A stretch of DNA of 64,000 nt from assembly GCF_041245805.1 (NCBI RefSeq), contig NZ_CP162490.1, positions 2,395,001 through 2,459,000 on the forward strand. The letters are read 5' to 3'. The notes below the pieces were generated by a model. It was not told the DNA's origin. It searched no databases and saw only the letters and a list, made by a program, of their open reading frames with translations. This document shows, piece after piece, positions 24,697 through 35,091 of this stretch (within the stretch, counting starts at the first letter, position 1; every line of letters starts with the position of its first letter). This DNA is from Xanthomonas sp. DAR 34887. Its GTDB lineage: Bacteria > Pseudomonadota > Gammaproteobacteria > Xanthomonadales > Xanthomonadaceae. Made by a program: the position numbers and the translations under genes.

Positions 24697-25425
24697 TCAG
24701 GCCACCGGTGCCGGCTGCAGCGCTGCGATGGCCTGCGGCTGCGCCTGCCGCGCCAGCGACGCCTTGGCGGCGATCGAGCGGATCGCGTCGGTCACGTCGG
24801 CGAGCGGAACGTGGCTGCTCAGCCGCTGGAAGGTGTCGCGGCTGTTGTAGCCGGAGCCGTCCTTCAGGTATTGCTCGTACATCGACAGCAGCTCGGTGCA
24901 GGCGGCGGTCAGGGTATCCACGTTGCCCCTGGCCAGGGCGTGACCGATCTGGTCCAGGCTGTGCAGGCAATCGGAGAGCCAATGCAGGTCGTAACGCGCG
25001 CTGCTCAGCTCCGGTCCGTTGTGGCCGCGGCTGTAGGCGCTGTAACGGCGGATGCTGCGGGCGACCCGTGCCACGTGCGCGAGCAGCGTGCCGATCTCGG
25101 CGGAGATGTCCAGATGTTCCATCACCAGGATCGACACCGGTGGCCGCTCCACGGCCTGCTCGGCCGGCGCCGCTTCCTGCGTCTGCAGTTCCAGCGTCTT
25201 CCGCAGGCTCGCATAGGCCTGTTGCAGCGTCTCCAGCTCGCGCGCGCTGATGGCCGCGCGCGCCTTCATCTGCGATAGCGCGGCCTGGTGGCGGGCGAGG
25301 CTGTCCTGCACGCTCGCCTGTTGTTGTTGCTCGCGGCGCAGGCGGCCGAAAAAGATCCAGGCGAGAACGCTGGCGGTGATCGCCCAGAGCGCGACGGCGG
25401 GAGTCAGGTAGATCAGGATGCCCAT
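24697..25425 (-). CDS. membrane-anchored coiled-coil protein, function unknown
   Basis: A 242-aa protein with one N-terminal transmembrane helix (ILIYLTPAVALWAITASVLA, residues 3-22). A short basic stretch and a coiled coil of about 60 residues follow (QQASVQDSLARHQAALSQMK onward), then a cytoplasmic helical domain (ISAEIGTLLAHVARVARSIR, LHWLSDCLHSLDQIGHALAR). I do not recognise a family. GAGGAG lies 5 nt before the ATG at 25425. It is isolated between the ACBP pair and the serine hydrolase, in the same direction, with about 100-200 bp gaps. Confidence 0.65.
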   Translation of the reverse strand: MGILIYLTPAVALWAITASVLAWIFFGRLRREQQQQASVQDSLARHQAALSQMKARAAISARELETLQQAYASLRKTLELQTQEAAPAEQAVERPPVSILVMEHLDISAEIGTLLAHVARVARSIRRYSAYSRGHNGPELSSARYDLHWLSDCLHSLDQIGHALARGNVDTLTAACTELLSMYEQYLKDGSGYNSRDTFQRLSSHVPLADVTDAIRSIAAKASLARQAQPQAIAALQPAPVA

Positions 25426-25630
25426 GAAGGCTCCTCGAAACGTTGCATCCTTTGTCGGCGCCGGTTGGGCGATCTTGAGCCCGACTGTCGCGATGCGTGA
25501 CGGCGTTCCGGCTACGCGCCGGCCGGTGTGTTTTTCACCGCGTCGGGTTCGCTCGAACGCGTGGGTGGCATGCGCCGCATTGGGCGGAAGGCTGGCCCGC
25601 GGCGGGCGATTGTCGAGCGAGCGTTGTTCT

Positions 25631-27067
25631 CTACGGAGCGGGCTTGGACAGCGCCTTCGACTTCGCGTACAGCGCCTTGGCGATCTCGGCATCGCCCAGC
25701 GCAGCGTGGCATTCGGCCAGGCTGTCCCAGGCGTTGGCCGAGTCCGGATACAGCTCGGTGTTCAGGGTGAATACCTTCAACGCCCTGCCTGCACCGAGGC
25801 TCTCGCGGATGGCGTAGCCGCTGGCATTGATCGCGCGCTCCCGTTCGTTGGCGGGGACGCCGTCGCTGTCGCGCAGCCACGCATGCATGGCGTCGGCAGC
25901 GTTGGCGCTTTCGTCCATCGCATAGGCGATCAAGCGTTCGGACAGGACCGCATGCGGGAACTCCTTCGGCGCGACCTGCGCCATCGTGCTTTCCACCAGC
26001 GTGCTGGACCAGACATTGCGGGCGCTGCCGTTGGTGAAGTACACGAATATCCAGTAGCCGTTGGCCAGGCTGCCCTTGTAGGCGAGTCTCGCCCGCACGC
26101 GGGTGCCGCCATCGTGGCCGACCTGGGTGTAGCCATCGCTGCGGGTGGTATCCCAACCGGTGGAGAAGAAGTTGCTGCCGCCGCCGGCCAGCGTCTGCGG
26201 TTGCCACAGTCTTTCCAGGGTCGCCGTGCGCACCAGCTTGCCGTTGGCCAGCGCCTGCAGGAAGCGGTTCATGTCACCGACGGTGGTCTGCAGATCGGCG
26301 TGGCCCCAGCCGTAGCTCGGCCAGGGGTCTTCATCGGCCGGCTGCAGCGTGCCGTCCTTGCCGAGGTACGGCACGGCCGCGCGATCCCGCGGGACGCCGG
26401 CCAGACCCCACGACGTGCTGCGCATCCGCAGTGGCTGCAGGATGCGTTCGCGTGCGATGGCGGGGTAGGGCTTGCGGTAATGCGCTTCCAGCAGGGCAGT
26501 CAGCACCAGATAGTTGGCCTGCGTGTACTGCACGCGGCTGCCGGTGGCGAACTGCATCGGCGCCGCGCCGGCAACCTTGAATGCAGCGGCAAGGTCGGGC
26601 GCCACCCCAGGGTAGCCCTTGCTCACCCAGCGGTTGTCCACACGCTCGTAGTATTCGGCAATGCCGGAGCTGTGATTGAGGAAGTCGCGCACGTGGATCG
26701 CCTGCCATGCGGCCGGCAGGTCCGGGACGTAGCGGCTTGCCGGGGCATCCAGCTCCACCGTGCCCTGATCCACCAGTTGCATCACCAGCGTGCTGGTCAA
26801 CAGCTTGGCCATCGACTGCGCGGCGAAGACGGAATCGACGGTGGCCGGCGCATGGGTAGCCCGATCGCGTTCGCCGCTGGCGCCCCGGTAGAGCACCTGG
26901 CCGTTGTGTGCGACCAGCACCGCCTGACCGGCGATGCCATAGCGTTCGCGGTTGGCCTGCAGCTGGGCGTCCAACTGCCAGGCGAGGTCGTGCGAGGTGT
27001 CCCGAGCCGAAACAGGCAGGCTGCCGAGCAGGGTGCAGAGCAGTGCGGCAGCAAGGGCGCGATACAT
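25631..27067 (-). CDS. periplasmic serine hydrolase, beta-lactamase/DD-peptidase fold, with TPR-like tail
   Basis: A signal peptide (MYRALAAALLCTLLGSLPVS, cleavage near ARD) precedes a class C beta-lactamase/penicillin-binding-like domain. The nucleophile motif SMAK is in VFAAQSMAKLLTST. The second motif region is RVQYTQANYLVL (YTQ rather than the usual YxN), and HDGGT fills the KTG/HxG position. The last about 90 residues (ALKVFTLNTELYPDSANAWD, LAECHAALGDAEIAKALYAK) are TPR-like. Family members include esterases, D-aminopeptidases and DD-peptidases; a true beta-lactamase is unlikely. An ATG at 27100 would add 11 basic residues and is an alternative start. Confidence 0.8.
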   Translation of the reverse strand: MYRALAAALLCTLLGSLPVSARDTSHDLAWQLDAQLQANRERYGIAGQAVLVAHNGQVLYRGASGERDRATHAPATVDSVFAAQSMAKLLTSTLVMQLVDQGTVELDAPASRYVPDLPAAWQAIHVRDFLNHSSGIAEYYERVDNRWVSKGYPGVAPDLAAAFKVAGAAPMQFATGSRVQYTQANYLVLTALLEAHYRKPYPAIARERILQPLRMRSTSWGLAGVPRDRAAVPYLGKDGTLQPADEDPWPSYGWGHADLQTTVGDMNRFLQALANGKLVRTATLERLWQPQTLAGGGSNFFSTGWDTTRSDGYTQVGHDGGTRVRARLAYKGSLANGYWIFVYFTNGSARNVWSSTLVESTMAQVAPKEFPHAVLSERLIAYAMDESANAADAMHAWLRDSDGVPANERERAINASGYAIRESLGAGRALKVFTLNTELYPDSANAWDSLAECHAALGDAEIAKALYAKSKALSKPAP

Positions 27068-27187
27068 CGCGGTGATCCATCGGCGGCGATGGCGCATCAT
27101 CTTCACGACAGCGGACAGGGTCAAGCGTGTGTAGCCGCGCCGTTGCGGCCGCTCTTGTAGCAGGCATCGTGCACGCGGACCCATTGA

Positions 27188-27244
27188 GCCGAGCATGCTC
27201 GGCGCTACACAACGCAGGCGGGTGCCGTTAGTGACCGGCACCCG
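27188..27244. other. stem-loops downstream of the hut operon
   Basis: Two structures lie in the 193-bp gap between hutU and the serine hydrolase. One is a 16-bp perfect palindrome GCCGAGCATGCTCGGC (27188-27203). The other is a 9-bp stem CGGGTGCCG / CGGCACCCG (27219-27227 / 27236-27244). The second lies 16 bp after the hutU stop, read on the minus strand, and could stabilise or end the hut mRNA, although no T run follows. The first could be a binding site or an mRNA hairpin. Confidence 0.45.
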
Positions 27245-27260
27245 TCCAAGCGGCACGCGA

Positions 27261-28928
<1,668 letters not shown>

Positions 28929-28990
28929 GCGGATTCCTTGATCTGAAAGTCCGCACATGCCGGTGCGGGGTTTGCGAAGGATGCGCAGCG

Positions 28991-29860
28991 TCAAGCCTGC
29001 GTGGGGAGCGGTGCGGGTGCTGGCGGGGAGCGCGCGAAGTCCAGGCATGCCAGCAGCACCTGCTGCAGCACCGCGCGCAGCGGCGCGGCGTACTCCGGCC
29101 GCCAGGGCGAGGGCCAGTTGTCCGGCGACACCTCGGCCGGTTCGTGCATGTAGCCGCGGCAGGCCAGTTCCATCTGGATCGCATGCACGCCGCGCTGCGG
29201 TGCGGCGTGGTGGCGCGTGCTCCAGCCGCCCTTGAAACGGCCGTTGCGCACGTGGCTGAAGCCGCTGCCGGCGCAGACCCGTTCGACCGCATCGGCCAGC
29301 GCGGGGGCACAACTGGTGTCGTTCGCGCCGGAAGGTCCCGCGCTGCCGATATTGAACTGCGGCAGTTCGCCGTCGAACAGGTGCGGGATGCGCGAGCGGA
29401 TCGAATGCGCGTCGTAGACCACGATGGCCGGATGCTGCGCGCGCAGGCGCTCGATCTCCGCATCGAGCGCGGCATGGTAGGGATCGAACCATTGCGCGCG
29501 GCGCGCGGCGATCTCGTCCGCGTCCGGCTCGGCGCCGGGGCGATACAAGGGTTGCGCGTCGAAGGTGGTCAGCGGGCACAGGCCGGTGGTGTTCTGCCCG
29601 GGATACAGCGAGGCGCCGCCGGGATCGCGATTGACGTCGATGACCGAACGCGAGATCGCGGTGCGCAGCGTGGTGGCGCCGAGCGCGGTGGCGAAGGCGT
29701 ACAGCTGATCCACCCACCAGTCGGCATCGCGTTGCGCCAGCCACGGCGACACGAAACGCTCGGCCAGCGCTGCCGGCAACTCGGTGCCGGTATGCGGAAA
29801 GCTGAGGATCAGCGGCGCGTCGCCGCGGTGCAGGGTGAGCCAGTCGGGCAGGGTGGTCAT
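28991..29860 (-). CDS. hutG: N-formylglutamate deformylase
   Basis: Last step of the five-step histidine pathway: N-formyl-L-glutamate to glutamate and formate. The 289-aa protein shows SFPHTGTELPAALAERF, DWWVDQLY, RDPGGASLYPGQNTTGLCPL, IVVYDAHSIRSRIPHLFDGE and NGRFKGGWSTRHH, typical of the FGase/HutG zinc-hydrolase family. It partners HutF rather than a formiminoglutamase. It is separated from hutH by a REP-type inverted pair inside the operon. Confidence 0.94.
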   Translation of the reverse strand: MTTLPDWLTLHRGDAPLILSFPHTGTELPAALAERFVSPWLAQRDADWWVDQLYAFATALGATTLRTAISRSVIDVNRDPGGASLYPGQNTTGLCPLTTFDAQPLYRPGAEPDADEIAARRAQWFDPYHAALDAEIERLRAQHPAIVVYDAHSIRSRIPHLFDGELPQFNIGSAGPSGANDTSCAPALADAVERVCAGSGFSHVRNGRFKGGWSTRHHAAPQRGVHAIQMELACRGYMHEPAEVSPDNWPSPWRPEYAAPLRAVLQQVLLACLDFARSPPAPAPLPTQA

Positions 29861-29878
29861 GTGGGGCCTCGCTTTTCT

Positions 29879-29946
29879 GTAGGAGCGGCTTCAGCCGCGA
29901 CCGGGCGTCACCGGTAAAGCCCGGTCGCGGCTGAAGCCGCTCCTAC
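29879..29946. repeat. REP-type inverted pair inside the hut operon
   Basis: Copy 1 (29879-29901, GTAGGAGCGGCTTCAG...) and its reverse complement (29924-29946) are joined by 22 bp that are themselves nearly palindromic (CCGG...CCGG). It fills the hutH-hutG gap, ending 5 bp from the hutH stop codon. The transcript can fold into a very long hairpin here, which could protect the upstream hutIH message or lower hutGU expression. Confidence 0.9.
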
Positions 29947-29951
29947 AGGGA

Positions 29952-31493
29952 TCATGATCCGGACGTCGCATCCGGGAGGGACACGTCCACCGCCTCCGCC
30001 AGCGCGCCATCGCGCACCAGCGCCGTGGCGGCCAGCATGTCCGGATGGAAATAGCGGTCGTCCTGCAGCGCCGGTACCTGCGCGCGCAGCAGGGCGCGTG
30101 CCGCTTCCAGCGCGGCGCTGGAGCTCAGCGGTGCATGGAAATCGCAGCCCTGCGCGGCGGCAAGCAATTCGATGCCGACCACGTTGGCCGCGTTCTCGGC
30201 CATCGCCAGCAGCCGCCGCGCGCCGTGCGCGGCCATCGAGACGTGGTCTTCCTGGTTGGCCGAGGTCGGAATCGAATCGACGCTGGCCGGGTAGGCACGC
30301 TGCTTGTTCTCCGACACCAGCGCCGCGGCGGTGACCTGCGGGATCATGAAACCCGAGTTCAACCCCGGCTTGGGGGTCAGGAACGCCGGCAATCCGGACA
30401 GCGCCGGATCCACCAGCATGGCGACGCGGCGCTCGCTGATCGAACCGATCTCGCACACCGCCAACGCCAGCATGTCGGCGGCGAAGGCCACCGGCTCGGC
30501 GTGGAAGTTGCCGCCGGACAGCGCCTCGCCGGTATCGCTGAACACCAGCGGATTGTCGGATACGCCGTTGGCTTCGATCGCCAGCGTGCTCGCGGCCTGG
30601 CGCATCACGTCCAGCGCCGCGCCCATCACCTGCGGCTGGCAGCGCAGGCAGTACGGATCCTGCACGCGCACGTCGTTGTCGCGATGCGAATCGCGGATCG
30701 CAGAACCCTGCATCAGCGCGCGCAGCGCCGCGGCGGTGGCGATCTGCCCGTGCTGGCCGCGCAGGGCGTGGATGCGCGGATCGAATGGGGTGTCCGAGCC
30801 TTTCGCCGCCTCGGTGGACAGCGCGCCGGCGACCAGGGCGGCATGGAACACGCGCTCGATCTCGAACAGCCCTGCCAACGCGTAGGCGGTGGAAAACTGG
30901 GTGCCGTTGAGCAGCGCCAGGCCTTCCTTGGCGCCCAGCGCCAGCGGCTGCAGCCCGGCCTGCGCCAGAGCCTGCGCGGCCGGCATGCGCTTGCCGCCGA
31001 CGAAGGCCTCGCCGACGCCGATCATCACCGTGGCCAGGTGCGCCAGCGGCGCCAGGTCGCCGGAGGCGCCGACCGAGCCCTGGCACGGCACCACCGGGAT
31101 TACGTCATGGCGCAACAGCGCTTCCAGCAGCGCCAGCGTGGCCGGTCGCACGCCGGAGGCGCCCTGCGCCAGGCTGGCCAGCTTCAGCGCCAGCATCAGC
31201 CGCACCACCGGCAGCGGCATCGGCGCGCCGACTCCGGCCGCATGCGACAGCACGATATTGCGCTGCAAGGCGTCCAGGTCCTCGCGCTCGATGCGCACGC
31301 TGGCCAGCTTGCCGAAACCGGTATTGATGCCATACACCGGCGCGCCCTTGGCGACGATCGCTTCCACCGTCTGCGCGCTGCGCAGCACCGTCTCGGCGCA
31401 GCCGGCATCCAGACGCACGCTGGCGCCGCGGTACACGGCGCGCCATTGCGCCAGGCTCACTGCGCCCGGGCGCAGCACGATCTCGTTGCTCAT
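29952..31493 (-). CDS. hutH: histidine ammonia-lyase
   Basis: Removes ammonia from L-histidine to give trans-urocanate, step 1. The 513-aa protein has YGINTGFGKLASVRI, QRNIVLSHAAGVG, and the MIO prosthetic-group triad Ala143-Ser144-Gly145 in GSVGASGDLAPLAH. It also has KEGLALLNGTQFSTAYAL, QDPYCLRCQPQVMGA and SANQEDHVSMAAHGARR. Its ATG overlaps the hutI stop as ATGA, so it is translationally coupled to hutI. Confidence 0.97.
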   Translation of the reverse strand: MSNEIVLRPGAVSLAQWRAVYRGASVRLDAGCAETVLRSAQTVEAIVAKGAPVYGINTGFGKLASVRIEREDLDALQRNIVLSHAAGVGAPMPLPVVRLMLALKLASLAQGASGVRPATLALLEALLRHDVIPVVPCQGSVGASGDLAPLAHLATVMIGVGEAFVGGKRMPAAQALAQAGLQPLALGAKEGLALLNGTQFSTAYALAGLFEIERVFHAALVAGALSTEAAKGSDTPFDPRIHALRGQHGQIATAAALRALMQGSAIRDSHRDNDVRVQDPYCLRCQPQVMGAALDVMRQAASTLAIEANGVSDNPLVFSDTGEALSGGNFHAEPVAFAADMLALAVCEIGSISERRVAMLVDPALSGLPAFLTPKPGLNSGFMIPQVTAAALVSENKQRAYPASVDSIPTSANQEDHVSMAAHGARRLLAMAENAANVVGIELLAAAQGCDFHAPLSSSAALEAARALLRAQVPALQDDRYFHPDMLAATALVRDGALAEAVDVSLPDATSGS

Positions 31494-32698
31494 TGTCCCC
31501 TCCAGATGCGCGCATGCAGCGGGTTGAAGCCCATGCGGTAGACCAGTTCGGCCGGTTGTTCGATGTCCCAGATCGCCAGGTCGCACTGCAGTCCGGCGCG
31601 CAGTCGGCCGACCTGGTCCTGGCGTGCGAGCGCGCGTGCCGCCTCGCGGGTGAAGCCGGCAATGCATTCGGCCACGCTCATGCGGAACAGCGTCGCCGCC
31701 AGGTTCATCGCCAGCAGCGGGCTGGTCAGCGGCGAGGTGCCGGGATTGCAGTCGGTGGCCAGCGCGCGCGGCACGCCGGCGGCGCGCAGTGCGGCGATCG
31801 GCGGCAGCTGCGTGTCGCGGGTGAAGTAGAACGCGCCGGGCAGCAGCACCGCCACGGTGCCGGCCGCGGCCATCGCCGCGATGCCGGCGTCGTCGAGGTA
31901 TTCCACGTGGTCGGCCGAACGCGCGCCGTAGCGCGCCGCCAGCGCCGCGCCGCCCTGGTTGGACAACTGCTCGGCATGGATCTTCAGCGCCAGGCTGTGG
32001 CGTTGCGCGGCCTGGAACACCTGCTCGGTCTGCGCCGGGGTGAAGGCCAGATGCTCGCAGAACACGTCCACCGCCTCGGCCAGGCCTTGCGCGGCGACGG
32101 CAGGGATCATCCGCTCGCAGACCTCGTCGATGTAAGCCTGCGCCTCGGCACCGGGCGGCACCGCGTGCGCGCCGAGGAAGGTCGGCGATACCGCGACCGG
32201 ACGCACTTCGCCCAGGCGCCGCGCCACGCGCAGCATGCGCAGTTCGTCGTCCAGGGTCAGCCCGTAGCCGGACTTGATCTCCACCGTGGTCACGCCTTCG
32301 GCGAGCAGCGCATCCAGCCGCGGCAGGCTCGCGGCAAGCAGCGCGGCGTCGTCGGCGGCACGGGTGGCGCGCACGGTGGAAACGATGCCGCCGCCGGCGC
32401 GGGCGATGTCGGCGTAGCTGGCGCCGAGCAGGCGCTGCTCGAACTCGCCGGCGCGGTTGCCGGCGTAGACCAGGTGGGTATGGCAGTCGATCAGGCCCGG
32501 ACCGATCCAGCGCCCGCCACAGTCCACGCTGTGCTGCGCGGACAAGGGTTCCGGCAACCGCGCCGCGGCGCCTGCATAGACAATGCGTCCGTCGCGGCAG
32601 GCGACCACGCCGTCGCGGACCAGGCCCAGTCCGCCGTCGTCGGCGTCCAGGGTCATCAGGTGCGCGTTGTGCCAGAGCGTGTCGCAGGGCATGGTCAC
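31490..32698 (-). CDS. hutI: imidazolonepropionase
   Basis: Hydrolyses 4-imidazolone-5-propionate to N-formimino-L-glutamate, step 3. The 402-aa amidohydrolase shows the metal motif GLIDCHTHLVYAGNRAGEFE, TTVEIKSGYGLTLDDELRML, FLGAHAVPPGA, KIHAEQLSNQGGAALAARYG, and the metal Asp in ALATDCNPGTSPLTSPLLAM. It is first gene of the leftward hut arm, only 58 bp from the hutF start; the HutC-type palindrome lies between them. Confidence 0.96.
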   Translation of the reverse strand: MTMPCDTLWHNAHLMTLDADDGGLGLVRDGVVACRDGRIVYAGAAARLPEPLSAQHSVDCGGRWIGPGLIDCHTHLVYAGNRAGEFEQRLLGASYADIARAGGGIVSTVRATRAADDAALLAASLPRLDALLAEGVTTVEIKSGYGLTLDDELRMLRVARRLGEVRPVAVSPTFLGAHAVPPGAEAQAYIDEVCERMIPAVAAQGLAEAVDVFCEHLAFTPAQTEQVFQAAQRHSLALKIHAEQLSNQGGAALAARYGARSADHVEYLDDAGIAAMAAAGTVAVLLPGAFYFTRDTQLPPIAALRAAGVPRALATDCNPGTSPLTSPLLAMNLAATLFRMSVAECIAGFTREAARALARQDQVGRLRAGLQCDLAIWDIEQPAELVYRMGFNPLHARIWRGQ

Positions 32699-32718
32699 GG
32701 GCGGGCTCGTCGGTTATT

Positions 32719-32730
32719 TTGTATATACAA
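32719..32730. promoter_or_regulatory. HutC operator between hutI and hutF
   Basis: Perfect 12-bp palindrome TTGTATATACAA in an AT-rich island between the divergent hut arms. HutC repressors of gammaproteobacteria bind TGTATATACA-like palindromes, and hutC is encoded next to this site. The overlapping TACAAT (32726-32731) could be the -10 of the rightward hutF promoter. One site could therefore block both arms until urocanate releases HutC. Sequence seen; binding inferred. Confidence 0.85.
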
Positions 32731-32755
32731 TATTGTGGTCGACGGAGGGTGTCCA

Positions 32756-34153
32756 GTGCAGACCCTGGCGCAGCAACAGGTGGGCGGGAACGAGCAGGCG
32801 AGCGCTTTCTGGTGCGCACAGGCGCTGCTGCCGGACGGCTGGGCACGCGACGTGCGGATCGAGGTGCGCGGCGGGCGCGTCGCCACGGTGCAGTCCGGCG
32901 TGGCCGCGGCGTCGGGCGACCGCACGCTGGCGATCGCCGTGCCCGGGCTGGGCAACCTGCACAGCCACGCCTTCCAGCGCGGCATGGCCGGGCTGACCGA
33001 GGTCGGCGGCCGCAGCGGCGACAGTTTCTGGAGCTGGCGCGAGCTGATGTACCGCTTCGTGCAGCGGCTGGATCCGGACAGCATGCAGGCGATCGCCGAA
33101 CAGGCGTATGTGGAAATGCTCGAAGCCGGCTTCACCCGCGTCGGCGAATTCCATTACCTGCACCACGCCGCCGATGGCCGGCCGTATGCCGATCGCGCGG
33201 AAATGGCGCAGCGTCTGGCCGCCGCGGCGCGGACCAGCGGCATCGGCCTGACCCTGCTGCCGGTGTTCTACGCGCATGCCGATTTCGGCGGCGCCGCGCC
33301 GAACCCGGCGCAGCGGCGGCTGATCCACGACCTGGACGGCTACGCCGACCTGCTCGACGGCAGCCGCCGCGCGTTGCGCGGCCTCGACGACGCGGTGCTG
33401 GGCATCGCTCCGCACAGCCTGCGCGCGGTGACTCCGGACGAGTTGGCCGGTCTGCTGCCGCTGTGCGACGGGCCGGTGCATATCCACATCGCCGAGCAGA
33501 CCCGCGAGGTCGAGGCCTGCCTGGCCTGGAGCGGGCAGCGGCCGGTGCAGTGGCTGCTCGCGCATGCGCCGGTGGACGCACGCTGGTGCCTGGTCCATGC
33601 CACCCATGTCGAAGCCGGGGAAGTGCAGGCCATCGCCGCCAGCGGCGCGGTGGTCGGCCTGTGCCCGATCACCGAGGCCAATCTTGGCGACGGGCTGTTC
33701 CCGATGCGCGCATTCGTCGAGGCCGGCGGGCGTTTCGGCGTCGGCTCCGACTCCAACGTGCTGATCGACGCGGCCGAGGAACTGCGCCTGCTCGAATACG
33801 GCCAGCGCCTGCAGCTGCGCGGGCGCAACGTGCTCGCCGGCGACGCCGCGCAGTCCAGCGGCCGTTTCCTGTTTCAGTCCGCTGCGCACGGCGCGGCGCA
33901 GGCGCTGGGCGTGACACAGGGCCTGCAGATGGGCGCGCCGGCCGATCTGGTCGAACTGGATCCCGCGCATCCGGCGCTGTGCGCGCGCAGCGGCGATGCC
34001 TGGCTGGACAGCTGGATCTTCGCCGCGCGGCGCGGCGCGGTGCGTTCGGTCTGGCGCAACGGCCGCGAACTGGTGCGCGATGGCCGCCATCATCGCCGCG
34101 ATGCGGTCGCCGCAGCCTATACGCAAGCGCTGACCGCGCTGCTGGACGCGTGA
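32756..34153 (+). CDS. hutF: formimidoylglutamate deiminase
   Basis: Converts N-formimino-L-glutamate to N-formyl-L-glutamate and ammonia, step 4. The 465-aa amidohydrolase has PGLGNLHSHAFQRGMAGLTE (metal histidines), TRVGEFHYLHHA, GIAPHSLRAVTPDEL, VHIHIAEQTREVEACLAWSG, HATHVEAGEV, GLCPITEANLGDGLFP and FGVGSDSNVLIDAAEELRLL. The start is GTG at 32756, with GGAGGG 6 nt upstream. With hutG it makes the five-step route that releases formate. hutC follows after 34 bp. Confidence 0.95.
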   Translation: MQTLAQQQVGGNEQASAFWCAQALLPDGWARDVRIEVRGGRVATVQSGVAAASGDRTLAIAVPGLGNLHSHAFQRGMAGLTEVGGRSGDSFWSWRELMYRFVQRLDPDSMQAIAEQAYVEMLEAGFTRVGEFHYLHHAADGRPYADRAEMAQRLAAAARTSGIGLTLLPVFYAHADFGGAAPNPAQRRLIHDLDGYADLLDGSRRALRGLDDAVLGIAPHSLRAVTPDELAGLLPLCDGPVHIHIAEQTREVEACLAWSGQRPVQWLLAHAPVDARWCLVHATHVEAGEVQAIAASGAVVGLCPITEANLGDGLFPMRAFVEAGGRFGVGSDSNVLIDAAEELRLLEYGQRLQLRGRNVLAGDAAQSSGRFLFQSAAHGAAQALGVTQGLQMGAPADLVELDPAHPALCARSGDAWLDSWIFAARRGAVRSVWRNGRELVRDGRHHRRDAVAAAYTQALTALLDA

Positions 34154-34187
34154 TGTCGCGTCGTCAGACCGCCGTGCAGGAGCGCCG

Positions 34188-34919
34188 ATGAGCCAGTCCC
34201 CGCGCGCGGCGACGCTCAACCACCGCATCCGCAGCGACATCGAAGGCCGCATCCGCAGCGGCGAATGGCCGCCCGGCCATCGTATTCCGTTCGAGCACGA
34301 ACTGATGGCGCACTACGCCTGTTCGCGAATGACGGTCAACAAGGTGCTGGCGATGCTGGCCGACGCCGGCATGATCGAGCGCCGGCGCCGCGCCGGTTCG
34401 TTCGTGGCGCGGCCGCATCCGCACATGGAACAGGTGGCGCTGGAGATTCCCGACATTCCGGTCGAGGTCGCCGCGCGCGGCCATGCCTATCGTTTCGAAC
34501 TGCTCGAACGCTGCCAGCGTGCGCCGCATGCCGCGCTGCCGCAGGAGGCCGACGTGGCTGCCGCCGGCACGCTGCTGTCGCTGCACTGCCTGCACTACGC
34601 CGACGGGCGCCCGTTCGCGCTGGAGGAGCGGGTGATCAATCCGGTGGCGGTGCCGGAAGCGCTGCAGATGGATTTCGCGGTCGTCGTGCCCGGCAGCTGG
34701 CTGCTGCAGCACGTGCCGTGGACCCGCGCCGAACATCGCATCAGCGCGGTCGGCGCCAGCTCCGCGCAGGCGACGCGGCTGCGGGTGGCGGCCGGCACCG
34801 CCTGCCTGCTGATCGACCGCCAGACCTGGCGCGGCGAACAGGCGGTGACCTTCGTGCGCCAGGTGTTTCTCGGCGACACCTACGACCTGGTCGCGCGGTT
34901 CTCGCCGGGCACGCGTTGA
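34188..34919 (+). CDS. hutC: histidine utilization repressor, GntR/HutC family
   Basis: Represses the hut genes; urocanate is the known inducer in the family. The 243-aa protein has an N-terminal winged helix (RIRSDIEGRIRSGEWPPGHR, ELMAHYACSRMTVNKVLAML, AGMIERRRRAGSFVA) and a C-terminal UTRA effector domain (VAVPEALQMDF, SWLLQHVPWTRAEHRISAVG). CAGGAG lies 6-7 nt before the ATG. It is in the same unit as hutF and probably autoregulates through the palindrome at 32719-32730. Confidence 0.95.
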   Translation: MSQSPRAATLNHRIRSDIEGRIRSGEWPPGHRIPFEHELMAHYACSRMTVNKVLAMLADAGMIERRRRAGSFVARPHPHMEQVALEIPDIPVEVAARGHAYRFELLERCQRAPHAALPQEADVAAAGTLLSLHCLHYADGRPFALEERVINPVAVPEALQMDFAVVVPGSWLLQHVPWTRAEHRISAVGASSAQATRLRVAAGTACLLIDRQTWRGEQAVTFVRQVFLGDTYDLVARFSPGTR

Positions 34920-35091
34920 GCGCCGCACTGCAGGGAAACACGCTGTAGCGCGCGCCGCCGATGCTGCGTTGCCGCACGCTGCGCGCAGGCGCCATACCGC
35001 GGCGTGCGTTTGTCCTACCTGCCGCTCTCTGGCAAGTTAGCGCCCAGGACGGGGCGAGGGGCCGCGGCCGCAGCACGAGGGATGGTTCGGC

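Noticed and set aside
25631..27067. Serine hydrolase as a true beta-lactamase
   Set aside because: It has SMAK, but the YxN position reads YTQ and a TPR-like tail is attached; these fit esterase/peptidase-type relatives better.
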